Source: Aedes albopictus (taxonomy: Eukaryota > Arthropoda > Insecta > Diptera > Culicidae). Taken from it: DNA of 64,000 nt. The translations under genes were made by a program, and so were the position numbers. The DNA is taken from contig NC_085136.1 in assembly GCF_035046485.1 (NCBI RefSeq), forward strand, positions 295,035,080 through 295,099,079. The letters run 5' to 3'. Below the pieces are notes generated by a model that saw only the letters and a program-made list of their open reading frames with translations, was not told the origin of the DNA and did no database searches. Of this stretch, positions 9,705 through 19,176 are shown one piece after another (positions within the stretch are counted from its first letter, which is position 1; each line of letters opens with the position of its first letter).

Positions 9705-9815
9705 ATGCGGCGTTTCCTGGCGTGCCTGATGGTGTTAGCAGTTACGTTACTGGTGGGATACCAGTTGTTCCTGACGCTAAAGGAGGAATTTACCAGTATA
9801 ATAATTCTGCGGTAA
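9705..9815 (+). CDS. 36-residue hydrophobic micropeptide (retrotransposon ORF D)
   Basis: The frame begins MRRFLACLMVLAVTLLVGYQ and ends TSIIILR. An Arg-Arg N-terminus followed by about 20 hydrophobic residues looks like a signal anchor or single membrane helix. It lies between the uS8-like ORF and gag. The sequence at its end, CGGTAAGC, is also a good splice-donor match. The frame could therefore be a spliced leader exon that joins a signal-like peptide to something downstream, although no env gene is present to receive it. Too short for certainty. Confidence 0.35.
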   Translation: MRRFLACLMVLAVTLLVGYQLFLTLKEEFTSIIILR

Positions 9816-9980
9816 GCAACAAATATTTTGTAGAGAACAAGTTATCTTAAAAATATTATATAGATACCTAAGCATATTGTACAATTCTATGGCAGTCTTT
9901 CAATTTTTTTGTGAATCAAATTGTAATTTCTCGTGAGTAAACAAATGAAATCAATGAATATGAATATAGAACACTAAAAT

Positions 9981-11276
9981 ATGAATATTATTGAACTCGA
10001 GGAAAAATTTAAAGAATTATTGACTTTAGAAGCGAATTTAAAAAAATCTATCAATAAAACATTTTTATACAAAACACTGATAGAGAAGCAAGCTTCATGC
10101 AATCAATTATATACCTATGTACAAACAGCATTAATCGAATTAGAGGATATCCTATCAGAAGCTAAATTAATATATTTTGAAAAGGCTTCCAGAAATGCAT
10201 GGGTACACATCCATGAAATTCTAAAAAACAAATTAGCACACACTAAACGTACTATTCCTTTTAAAGTATTGGTGAACACCATCATTATATTAAAAAGGTG
10301 TTCAAAAACAACTCCTGAAAATTTACAGGAAGGCCGAGAAACAATGGCAGCCGAAGTGATTAAATTAGCGTCGTCCCTCATACCTCAATACGATGGCAAT
10401 GGCGAAAGATTAAGTAACATAATTGCTGCTCTTACAGCATTAAAAACGGCGGTTACACAAGCAACTGAACCAATTGCGGTACAAATTGTGCTGTCAAAAT
10501 TAGAGAAAAAGGCTAGGTCAGCAGTAGGAGACACTCCAGCCAATATTGATGCCATAATAAATAGTCTGAAACAAAAATGCAAGCATCACATCTCAGCTGA
10601 TGTGGTCTTGGCAAAATTGAACGCTACTCGTCAAAGCGGAACGTTAAATAAATTTTCTTCTGAAATAGAAGAACTCACCAGTCAATTGGAAACTGCATAC
10701 ATTAATGATGCAATTCCAATAGACACAGCAACAAAAATGGCCAACAAAGCAGGAATCAAGGCTCTAGCAAATGGTCTCAAAAATGGGAGTGCCCAATTGA
10801 TAATACAATCAGGGATATTTGAGACTCTAAATGATGCAATAGGACGGGCTGCAGAAAATGACAATGATGCAGTCCCACCTGCAAATGTACTCTATTTTAA
10901 CAATAAGTACAAATCAAATTTTAGAGGAAACGGACCTCCATTCAAAAACAACTCTTATAGAGGAAACCATCGTCAAGGTCAGGGATGGAGAAACAATCAT
11001 AACCCCCCTTGGCGACAACACAACAATTCAAATGGACGTAACTCCAACTGGAGAAACCATGGCAACAATAACAATTACAGAAATAATGACCGTCGTCAAG
11101 AAAGGTCATATAACAATCACGATAACAGGAACGGATCTGGAAGAGGTAGAATTTATAACGCGTCATCTGAGACAAATAACTCTGAGCAAAGAGGAGACGA
11201 TAGAAACGACCGTCAAGAAAACCGACAGTCTGATTTTTTAGAGAGAAGGGATCGGGTAGACCGATCCTCTCAATAA
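9981..11276 (+). CDS. gag: Gag polyprotein of the gypsy element
   Basis: This is a 431-residue capsid-type protein. The first 300 residues are mostly helical with Ala/Leu-rich segments (ALTALKTAVTQATE, AIGRAAENDND), as in capsid domains. From about residue 310 it is dominated by Asn, Arg and Gly (RGNGPPFKNN, NHRQGQGWRNNH, GRNSNWRNHGNNNNYRNND), an RNA-binding tail used in place of CCHC zinc knuckles. Knuckle-free gags are usual in Drosophila gypsy and 412-type elements. It starts at the ATG at 9981 and ends at TAA 11274-11276, 34 bases past the frameshift site. It is preceded by at least four ATG-bearing small ORFs, so ordinary scanning would not reach it easily. Confidence 0.85.
   Translation: MNIIELEEKFKELLTLEANLKKSINKTFLYKTLIEKQASCNQLYTYVQTALIELEDILSEAKLIYFEKASRNAWVHIHEILKNKLAHTKRTIPFKVLVNTIIILKRCSKTTPENLQEGRETMAAEVIKLASSLIPQYDGNGERLSNIIAALTALKTAVTQATEPIAVQIVLSKLEKKARSAVGDTPANIDAIINSLKQKCKHHISADVVLAKLNATRQSGTLNKFSSEIEELTSQLETAYINDAIPIDTATKMANKAGIKALANGLKNGSAQLIIQSGIFETLNDAIGRAAENDNDAVPPANVLYFNNKYKSNFRGNGPPFKNNSYRGNHRQGQGWRNNHNPPWRQHNNSNGRNSNWRNHGNNNNYRNNDRRQERSYNNHDNRNGSGRGRIYNASSETNNSEQRGDDRNDRQENRQSDFLERRDRVDRSSQ
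11234..11267 (+). promoter_or_regulatory. Programmed -1 ribosomal frameshift signal between gag and pol
   Basis: In the gag frame the slippery heptamer reads T-TTT-TTA (11234-11240). Eight bases later a perfect 7-bp stem, GGATCGG (11249-11255), pairs with CCGATCC (11261-11267) around a GTAGA loop. Outer GAGA/TCTC bases can extend it past a small bulge. The pol frame has a TGA at 11231-11233, right before the heptamer, and is then open for over 3.6 kb. Heptamer, spacer, stem and the upstream pol-frame stop all fit a functional -1 site. Confidence 0.85.
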
Positions 11277-11314
11277 ATTTAAAAGCATCAAATTTTGTTT
11301 GCATAGAAACTTCA

Positions 11315-14300
11315 ATGTCTGTGGGAAAAATAACATTAATAATAGATAGCGGAGCGGATACATCATTATTCAAAATCAACAAAGTAAACCCCGATAAATT
11401 AATAAATACATCAAGAAAAATTAAACTAATTGGAATCACAGACAACGAAATTGAAACCATTGCCACCGCAGATACAGAGTTAAATTTCGGCAATGGATTA
11501 AAAACCAAGCATACATTTCATTTAGTACCTAAGGAATTTCCTATTCAAACTGATGGAATTCTTGGACGTGATTTTCTTGCAGCAAATAGATGCAAAATTG
11601 ATTACGAGTCATGGCTGTTGCATTTCGATTTAGGAAATGTATCAGTATCTGTACCTATTGAAGACAATTTCCAGAATGGATTCATACTTCCGCAAAGGAG
11701 TGAAACTATTCGACGATTAACGAACAAGACTTACAAAAGTGAAATGGTTGTACATGCTAAGGAAATTCAATCAGGAATTTTTTTGGGAAATGCAATCATT
11801 TCCGGAAAAGAACCAATGGCAAAATTCATGAACACTACGAATAAGCCAGTATTTATATCATACAATCAAATAAACCCTATTACAGAGCCACTTGACAATT
11901 ATTACGTTCTGAAAAATAATCAAACCACTTCTTATAAAAACATACGTAAAGAAAATATTTGGAATGAAATCGATAGTGCGAATATACCAAATTTTATACA
12001 AAAAGATTTTAAACAATTAATATCGAATTACTCAGACGTATTCTGTTTAAGCGAAGATGCGCTTTCAACAAACAATTTTTATTATCAAGATATACACGTA
12101 TCTGATAATATTCCGACATACATCCCAAATTACAAGCAAATACACTCACAAACGGAAGAAATACAAACTCAAGTGAACAAAATGCTTAATGAAAATATTG
12201 TGGAACATTCTGTTTCACCATACAATTCACCAATATTGTTAGTGCCGAAGAAGTCAAATGATAACAATAAAAAATGGAGATTAGTTGTCGATTTTAGACA
12301 ACTCAACAAAAAGATATTAGCAGACAAATTTCCGCTGCCAAGAATTGATTCTATTTTAGATCAACTTGGTAGAGCAAAATATTTCAGTACTCTTGACCTG
12401 ATGTCAGGATTTCACCAAATTCCTCTCTCAGAAGAATCACGCAAATATACAGCTTTTTCAACACCTTCCGGACATTATCAATATACGCGAATGCCGTTTG
12501 GATTAAATATCAGCCCAAACAGTTTTCAGCGTATGATGACAATAGCCATGGCAGGATTAACTCCTGAACATGCTTTTATATATATTGACGATATTATTGT
12601 AATAGGATGTTCTTCTAAACACCATTTGACAAATTTAACCAAAGTTTTTGAACGACTTCGTCAGTACAATTTAAAATTAAACCCCAGCAAATGTAAATTT
12701 TTTCAATCAGAAGTAACATATTTAGGGCATAAGATGACCGATCAAGGAATGTATCCAGACGATTCAAAATTTTCAGCGGTCAAAAATTTTCCCATTCCTA
12801 CAAATGCTGATGATATTCGCAGATTTGTAGCATTTTGTAATTACTACAGGAAATTCGTGCCAAATTTTGCAGGAGTAGCGAAACCTTTGAATGATTTATT
12901 GAAAAAGAACACAAAGTTTGAGTGGACTAATAAATGTCAAACGGCATTTGAAAAATTGAAATCTTATTTATTATCTCCACAAATTTTAAAATATCCAGAT
13001 TTCACTAAAGATTTTATAATAACTACAGACGCATCTAACGTAGCATGTGGAGCAGTGTTATCGCAAAACCACAATGGTGATGACCTTCCAATAGCCTACG
13101 CTAGCAAAACATTTAATAAGGCAGAAGCCAAAAAACATACAATTTTACAAGAAATGATTTCCATACACTGGGCAATCAATCACTTTAAACCCTACATATA
13201 CGGGAGAAAATTCATAATTAGAACTGATCACAGACCTTTAGTATATCTTTTTGGTATGAAAGAACCAACCAAAAAGCTTACGCAAATGCGTCTAGATTTA
13301 GAAGATTACGACTTTGAAATCGAGTACATCAAAGGAAAAAATAACGTTGGTGCTGATGCTCTCTCAAGAGTAGCAATCACATCAAATGAATTAAAGGAAA
13401 TGACAATTTTGAAAGTAAACACTAGGTCTATGACTAAAAATACAACAACAAGGGAACCTATTTCAAAGGATCTTACAGGTGCGCAACTGTCAATCTACGA
13501 AGTAGAAGATTCCTCAAAAACTTATCAACTACCTAAACTACACACAATAACACGTTCGAACGGAAAAATAATGATGATTATAACGGATCCAAAAGAAAAA
13601 GAAGAATTATGTGCAGTCACAGCCGATGGAACTCAGACACTAGAGTCCGTTTGTCTAAGGTTGAATGACATGCTTAAAGAAAAAAAGTTAAATAAAATAG
13701 CTATGTCGACACAAAATAATATATTCACGATTTTACCAGTAGAATCGTTTAAAAAGATCGCGATCAATGCATTTAAGGACGTGGAAATTTTGCTATATAA
13801 ACCACGTAGAAGAATTGAAAATATAAACGAAATAAACAAAATATTACACGACTACCATGTGACACCAATAGGAGGTCACGTAGGACAAAACCGATTATAT
13901 AAGAAATTAAAAGTCATATACGATTGGAAAAATATGAAGAAAACGATTGCTGGATTCGTAAAAACTTGCAAATCTTGTCGAATAAATAAGGTATATAAAC
14001 ATACCAGGGAGCCAAATATTGAAACCACCACCCCGGCTAAACCATTTGATGTAATATCAATTGATACAGTAGGACCTTTACCCCGGACAAACAACAATAA
14101 TCGATACTGTATAACAATACAGTGTGATTTGACAAAGTATGTGGTTATAATACCCGTACAAAATAAAGAAGCTTCGACTATAGCAAGAAATCTTGTCGAG
14201 AATTTTATACTTACATTTGGAAACTTTCTTGAACTTAGGTCGGACCAAGGAACGGAATATAATAATGAAATACTGAATAAAATAGGAAAAATACTAAAAT

Positions 14301-14860
14301 TCAAACAGAAATTTGCTACAGCCTATCACCCACAGACTATAGGTGCACTGGAAAGAAATCATAGATGCCTAAACGAGTATCTAAGATCTTTTTGCAATGA
14401 ACACCATGACGATTGGGATGACTGGATTAAATTCTATACATTTGTTTACAATACAACGATACACACAGATACAGATTATACCCCACACGAATTGATCTTT
14501 GGTAGAAAAGCAAAGTTACCACAGGATATATTTAAAACCAAAGTAGAACCAATTTATAATTTAGAATTGTATTATAATGAACTCAAATATAAACTTCAGA
14601 AATCCAACATAATAGCAAAAACCAATTTAATTGAAGGAAAACAACATAGATTACAATACCTCAATAAATACACAAACTCAATAAAGTTATCAGAAGGAGA
14701 TTTGGTTTATATAACGAACGAAAACAGAAAGAAATTAGATCCTCATTATATTGGACCATATAAAGTCAAAAATGTTGAAGAACTAAATTGTGAATTAGAA
14801 GAAATGAGTTCACGAAAGACCACTATTGTACATAAAAATAGAATAATTAAAATGTACTAA
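11315..14860 (+). CDS. pol: Pol polyprotein: protease, reverse transcriptase, RNase H, integrase
   Basis: There are 1181 residues from the first ATG; by frameshift it would start at 11240. Protease: IIDSGADTS (Asp11). RT: WRLVVDFRQLNKK, LDLMSGFHQIPL, MPFGLNISP and catalytic YIDD at 423-426. RNase H: TTDAS with Asp572, TDHRPLVYLF and ADALSRV. Integrase: zinc ligands His848, His855, Cys885 and Cys888; catalytic Asp917, Asp977 and Glu1013 with 59 and 35 residues between; GPY module at about 1147. All expected catalytic residues are present and there is no break. It copies the element's RNA to DNA and inserts it. No env-like frame follows; the last 190 bases before the purine tract are A/T-rich and noncoding. 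Confidence 0.92.
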   Translation: MSVGKITLIIDSGADTSLFKINKVNPDKLINTSRKIKLIGITDNEIETIATADTELNFGNGLKTKHTFHLVPKEFPIQTDGILGRDFLAANRCKIDYESWLLHFDLGNVSVSVPIEDNFQNGFILPQRSETIRRLTNKTYKSEMVVHAKEIQSGIFLGNAIISGKEPMAKFMNTTNKPVFISYNQINPITEPLDNYYVLKNNQTTSYKNIRKENIWNEIDSANIPNFIQKDFKQLISNYSDVFCLSEDALSTNNFYYQDIHVSDNIPTYIPNYKQIHSQTEEIQTQVNKMLNENIVEHSVSPYNSPILLVPKKSNDNNKKWRLVVDFRQLNKKILADKFPLPRIDSILDQLGRAKYFSTLDLMSGFHQIPLSEESRKYTAFSTPSGHYQYTRMPFGLNISPNSFQRMMTIAMAGLTPEHAFIYIDDIIVIGCSSKHHLTNLTKVFERLRQYNLKLNPSKCKFFQSEVTYLGHKMTDQGMYPDDSKFSAVKNFPIPTNADDIRRFVAFCNYYRKFVPNFAGVAKPLNDLLKKNTKFEWTNKCQTAFEKLKSYLLSPQILKYPDFTKDFIITTDASNVACGAVLSQNHNGDDLPIAYASKTFNKAEAKKHTILQEMISIHWAINHFKPYIYGRKFIIRTDHRPLVYLFGMKEPTKKLTQMRLDLEDYDFEIEYIKGKNNVGADALSRVAITSNELKEMTILKVNTRSMTKNTTTREPISKDLTGAQLSIYEVEDSSKTYQLPKLHTITRSNGKIMMIITDPKEKEELCAVTADGTQTLESVCLRLNDMLKEKKLNKIAMSTQNNIFTILPVESFKKIAINAFKDVEILLYKPRRRIENINEINKILHDYHVTPIGGHVGQNRLYKKLKVIYDWKNMKKTIAGFVKTCKSCRINKVYKHTREPNIETTTPAKPFDVISIDTVGPLPRTNNNNRYCITIQCDLTKYVVIIPVQNKEASTIARNLVENFILTFGNFLELRSDQGTEYNNEILNKIGKILKFKQKFATAYHPQTIGALERNHRCLNEYLRSFCNEHHDDWDDWIKFYTFVYNTTIHTDTDYTPHELIFGRKAKLPQDIFKTKVEPIYNLELYYNELKYKLQKSNIIAKTNLIEGKQHRLQYLNKYTNSIKLSEGDLVYITNENRKKLDPHYIGPYKVKNVEELNCELEEMSSRKTTIVHKNRIIKMY

Positions 14861-15050
14861 CTTGATAACAGCATCAGTATAAAATAAATATATTAAGTAT
14901 TAAGTGAACAACCGAGCCTAACTTGTTTCAAAAAAAAAAAAATGAAAAAAAAAAAAAAAAATTTTTTTAATCTACTATTTTGTAAAGATCTCTGGGACAG
15001 AATTTTTGTTTTAAATGATTTCGTTTCATATACATTTCACTAAATCATTC

Positions 15051-15074
15051 AAAAAAAAAAAAAAGGGGGAAAGG
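15051..15074 (+). other. Polypurine tract of the gypsy element
   Basis: An uninterrupted A/G run (A14, GGGGG, AAAGG) ends exactly at the start of the 3' LTR, as expected for the primer of plus-strand DNA synthesis. Confidence 0.85.
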
Positions 15075-15749
15075 TGTGCTGTGCATCTTCCCGCATAATC
15101 AATTACATCCCATAAATACGTACAGTAACTACCAAATCATATACAATTCAATTAGTAAGCATCAATGCTGTTTCCACTGTGCTATCTGCACACAGTAAGA
15201 ATGGTCAGGAATGCATGTGCGGTCCGAGCGTTCTTACCCGACGCGCGGACACCTGTTTTGCTGACTCGTATTACGAGTGTAGTGGCCCCACAGGGCAGGG
15301 TACAATCAGAAGAGTCAAATAACCAAAACATTGGGTTCGATAGGTACATCGCCGAAATTTATATTGTCAGCTTTCTGTCCCAGGCGTCTAGTTAATTCTT
15401 TCTCTTTTTTACACATTGAACCATGAACAAGCATATGATAACCATTACAACTTTGTAAGCTATAAAAACCGAACCTTTTGAGAAATACAGCAATCTTTGC
15501 CCAACCTTGAAGGGGTTTCAATGTGCTCTGTTATTACTGATACCACATACCGAACTCCCTTCTTGATCTAGTGCCATGGTCCGTGCCATGTGCCACTAAG
15601 CAAGGAAGTAAGTCTTCCGCGTCGGATATATCGTTATCAGAGTCCTGTGATGGACTCTCCTCGCGAGTGATAAAGTGTTTCCGCAAAGCTATACGGTGAA
15701 CCTGTGAGTGATAAAGTGTTCCAGCAGGCTATACGGGGAACCTGTGAGA
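15075..15749 (+). repeat. 3' LTR of the gypsy element
   Basis: It matches the 5' LTR base for base in every block I compared, with no indel across 675 bp. It is followed by CGGG and the resumed RTE frame. Confidence 0.9.
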
Positions 15750-15996
15750 CGGGACCTGGAGAAGGCGAATGAACCACGAACTGCATCAGCTGCTGAGAGA
15801 ACCAACCATCGTCCATACCGCGAAAATCGGGAGGCTACGGTGGGCGGGTCACGTCATCAGGATGTCGGATAGCAACCCGACTAAAATGGTTCTCGAGAGT
15901 CATCCGACTGGTACAAGAAGACGTGGAGCGCAGCGAGCTAGGTGGGACGACCAAGTGGAGGACGATCTGCGAACCCTACGCAGAGTGCGGAACTGA
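15750..15996 (+). pseudogene. RTE copy 1: C-terminal tail after the gypsy insertion
   Basis: The tail reads TWRRRMNHELHQLL, then GRLRWAGHVIRMSDSNPTK and RARWDDQVEDDL, ending at a TGA. The basic RLRWAGHV box and the ARWDDQVEDDL segment are the hallmark C-terminus of RTE-like polyproteins. A 3' untranslated stretch of about 95 bases follows, up to about 16092. Confidence 0.75.
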
Positions 15997-16092
15997 AGAC
16001 AAACAGCCATGGACCGAGTGGAATGGAGGCGGTCACTATGTACAGCAGAGGCCACCCCGGCCTTAGCCTGACCGGTAAGGTAAGTAAGCTAT

Positions 16093-17140
16093 CCGGTCGG
16101 AAGTGAAACTTCATCACATTAACGAGCATTTCGCTCATTTCAATCAGTTTTGGTGCCACACCACCAACCAACTACGATATGATAGACACGACAAACAGAG
16201 CAATGCGATAAACGATACCCAATGCATAGCAGTGCAAACTGTGGACAAAAAGACTACCTGAGCAAAGCCAACAACTGCGACAGAACTCACGCAAAAACGG
16301 CTACGCTCAAAAATGAGTGTGGTCTATTATTTTGTAAACATCCAAGACGAACATAAAATGTGTAACATCCGCACATTTTTAAATCAGCATGTATTTTGCA
16401 ATAATTTCGACATGGCACTCTCACTGGGTTTATAAACCACCTTCAAATACCAAAAAATATTGATATTTGATCTCTGATGCGCTTCAGAGGGTCCCAGGAC
16501 GGTTTCAGGGACGTTCTAGAAGGTATCATTGGTTTTCAGGGGGGGGGGGGGGTTCTGGAGTACTCAGTAGCATTTCAGGGAGTCTCAGGGCGATTAAAAG
16601 GGACTCAGGGCTTCAGGGGGTCTCTGGGGTGTTTCAGGCGAAACTTCAAGGAACCCCCTGTAACTCTCTGAAACGCCCATGAAACCCATTAACTCCTCGT
16701 GAACGCACCTGAAACCCCTGGAAACGCCCTAACGGCTCCTGGGATAACCCTGGATTGCTCTTAAAACGCCTTGAAACTCTCCTGAAAGTCCCGTAAAGCT
16801 TTCGAAATTCCCCTGAAATCCCCGGGATCCCATTTAATCGCTAACGGAACCCGTCGAAACGTCCCTGAAGAGACTCCTGATATCAGACACATACATTTAT
16901 TTAACTTTCACCAAAAATTAAAAAAAGAAAAAAAAAACAAATTTAAATTGGGCCTGAACTCACTTATCTTTAAGATAAACTCTTTTTCAAAATAAACCAG
17001 GTATATGGGACGGAGGGAACGAAGTGAGACAATAAAAGGAGGATATTGTTATTCTGACTTGTATGGCATCTCTCGTGTTTTGTTCGAACTACATTTTGGA
17101 ATATATAATTCCAAGCCATACTTCAAATTGCTCTCCTGTA
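16093..17140. repeat. Intergenic DNA with degenerate G/C-rich short repeats
   Basis: Between about 16480 and 16880 the text cycles through motifs such as TTTCAGGG, GTCTCAGGG and CCTGAAACCCC, first in G-rich and then in C-rich orientation. It looks like a decayed inverted short-period repeat. A run of 14 G lies at 16539-16552. The flanks (16093-16480, 16880-17140) show nothing recognisable. Confidence 0.5.
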
Positions 17141-17142
17141 CC

Positions 17143-19176
17143 ACTACACGGTGGGAAAAATCGACCCAAAAACGTATCTTTTAACACCGCTGGTTTCAGT
17201 ACGTGAAGTTGACCTTTTCTGACGTGAAACATTACGAGAAATCGATTGGCGCTAAATTCATTCACTGCACGGCACGGGAAGTGGTCCATTTTGCCCCATT
17301 TTGCCCTTTTTTCATACAAAAAGAGAATCAAAATATACTTTCAAACAACCAACACGAATGTAGATCATTGAAAATAGCTGTAGGTGTAACTAGAGGTTAA
17401 TAGCAATCATAAGAAAGCATGACCAACAACTTCTGGAAATTCACACTTTTACCTAATTATGAATAACTTTTTAATGTTACTGATTTGAAGTTGATTTGAT
17501 TGGCATTAACAAAAACTGCAAAATCCATTAGCACCACAATCAACTTCGGGAGTTGTCCGATTTGTCCCATTTTGCCCTATTTTCATAGAAAAATTGGATT
17601 TAAAATGTATTCATAAGAAACTGATACTGCTTTGGAAACGTTGAAATTAGTTTTAGGTTCAATTGGAAGCTAACAATTATCAAATGCATATATGAAAGAT
17701 CTTTTCCATATTTTACCCTATGTGCCCCTAAAACTGCTGGGTAATAACATATTTCTTATGGTTTTGACACAGCGACACAGGTTGCAAAAGATGAAGCCAT
17801 TGATCACTTTTGATATATACAAATGCGGTTTATCGATTAATACCAGAATCATTTTCAGATTGGTATGAATAGCTGTCCATTTTACCCCAATTTGCCCTGA
17901 GTTGTCATGCAATGAATCAATTTATTTCCCCTTTTTGCATTGGTACTGGATCCAATGTTATCAAAAAGACATATAAATATAAAGATATGACTTTTTCTAT
18001 AATTTCAGCTTTTGATGGGGAATTAAGGACATAATAGACATTTTATAGAATATGTCAAATATGCACGTAACTGATTAAATAAGGCGTCTTAAACCACCAA
18101 ATTATATATTTTTAAGATGCCTCACTAAATCAGTTGTGTGCATATTTGCCACATAATAAGATTAAAATTCAGTAACAAATTTTGAAAACGACGTTTAATC
18201 AATGCTACACCATTGATTATACGTCGTTTTCAAAATTTGTTACTGAATTAATGATTATTTTACCCTGAATTCCCCACCAAAAGCTGGAATTAGAAAAGGT
18301 CAACTGTTCTTTCGTTTCGAGTACATTGGTTTCAGTACCAGAAGTCCATAAATTCGGACATAAGCAAATACGGGAAATCAATTTATTCATGAGGCAACAA
18401 AAATCAGGGTAAATTGGGGTAAAATGGACAGCTGTTTGCACCCTCCCGTGAATGATTCTTAAGCTTATCGATAAACTGTATTTGTATATATCAAAAATGA
18501 TCAATGACTTCATGTATTGTTACCAGTGACATTACAAACAATACAAAAAATGTTATTATCCAGTAGTTTTTGGGGCATGTAGGGTAAAATAGGGAAATGA
18601 TCTTTCACATACACGCGTGATTATTGTTAGCTTCCAATTGCAACTAAAACTAATTTCAATGTTCCATATCAATATCTGTTTCTTATAATACATTTTAAAT
18701 CTCATTTTTCTTTGATAATAGAGCAACATGGGGCAAATTGGACAACTCCTGAAGATGAATCTGGTGATAATAAATCTAGTGCTTTTTGTTTATGTAAAAA
18801 AAACTTAAAATCAGTAACATCACAAATCCATTCATAGTTATGTGAAATTCACATTTTCCAGCGGTTGTTGGGGCATATGGGGCAACATAAACATTTGAAA
18901 GGATCTTTTAGTTATTACTATGATTGCTATTAATCTCTTATTAGACCTGCAGATATTTTCAACGATCTACAGTCGTGTTGGTTGTTTGAAAGTACATTTT
19001 ATTTCTTTTTTTGTATAAAAAAGGGAAAAATGGACTACTTTTCGTGCCGTGCGGTGAATTTCGCGCCAATCGATTTCTCGTACTTTTTTACGTCAGAAAT
19101 GGTCAACTTCACGCTGGCTTCGGTACGTTTCGGCGTAAAAGATCCGTTTTTTTGGGCCGATTTTTCCCACTGTGCA
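17143..19176. mobile_element. 2-kb foldback element with 1-kb arms
   Basis: The left end (CGGTGGGAAAAATCG near 17150) matches the reverse complement of the right end (CGATTTTTCCCACTG near 19160). Matching continues inward: GAGAAATCGATTGGCGC, then TTTCAAACAACCAACACGA and CCATTTTGCCCTATTTTC. The centre is a hairpin at about 18205-18210, with ATCAATG and CATTGAT on the two sides. Arms are about 1.06 kb and 0.97 kb; the left is longer because of a nested hairpin at about 18045-18165. Each arm holds three diverged direct units of about 300 bp, marked by a TTTTGCCC-type motif (left: 17290, 17570, 17885). There is no transposase. Confidence 0.8.
18045..18165. repeat. Small hairpin insert inside the left arm of the foldback element
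   Basis: Inverted arms of about 37 bases (AAATATGCACGTAACTGATT and its diverged complement near 18120-18150) surround a short AT-rich loop. The right arm of the host palindrome lacks this segment, so it is a later insertion or an expansion. Confidence 0.6.

Larger units (their letters stand above)
7825..15749 (+). mobile_element. Apparently intact, young Ty3/gypsy retrotransposon (412/mdg1-like)
   Basis: The element is 7925 bp long with two 675-bp LTRs that are colinear (offset 7250) and identical as far as I could compare by eye. A primer-binding site follows the 5' LTR and a purine tract precedes the 3' LTR. It is flanked by CGGG (possibly ACGGG) on both sides, and the LINE frame rejoins as EDG-TWRRRMNHEL when it is removed. 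In order it carries four small ORFs, gag, and pol with protease, RT, RNase H and integrase; no env. Small ORFs before gag and a knuckle-free Asn/Arg-rich gag suggest the 412/mdg1 lineage. LTR identity, intact frames and a clean target site all imply a recent insertion. Confidence 0.9.
4430..16092 (+). mobile_element. RTE-like LINE, copy 1, split by a MITE and by a Ty3/gypsy element
   Basis: This non-LTR retrotransposon encodes one polyprotein: AP-like endonuclease, then reverse transcriptase, then a C-terminal tail with an RLRWAGHV box. It is found in three pieces: 4430-5534, 6133-7824 and 15750-16092. The 5' untranslated part shares a GTTGGCG-AGGCCC and CCGTAAAAA block with copies 2 and 3 on the other strand. 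The 3' end is a GTAAGGTAAGTAAG-like short repeat near 16080. The tail and the overall layout point to the RTE clade (mosquito JAM1-type); that assignment is from family knowledge and unverified. Besides the two insertions, it has two frameshifts and a nonsense codon, so it is dead. Confidence 0.75.

Noticed and set aside
14861..15050. A hidden env gene after pol
   Set aside because: Only 190 AT-rich bases are left before the purine tract; no open frame with a signal peptide or membrane segment.
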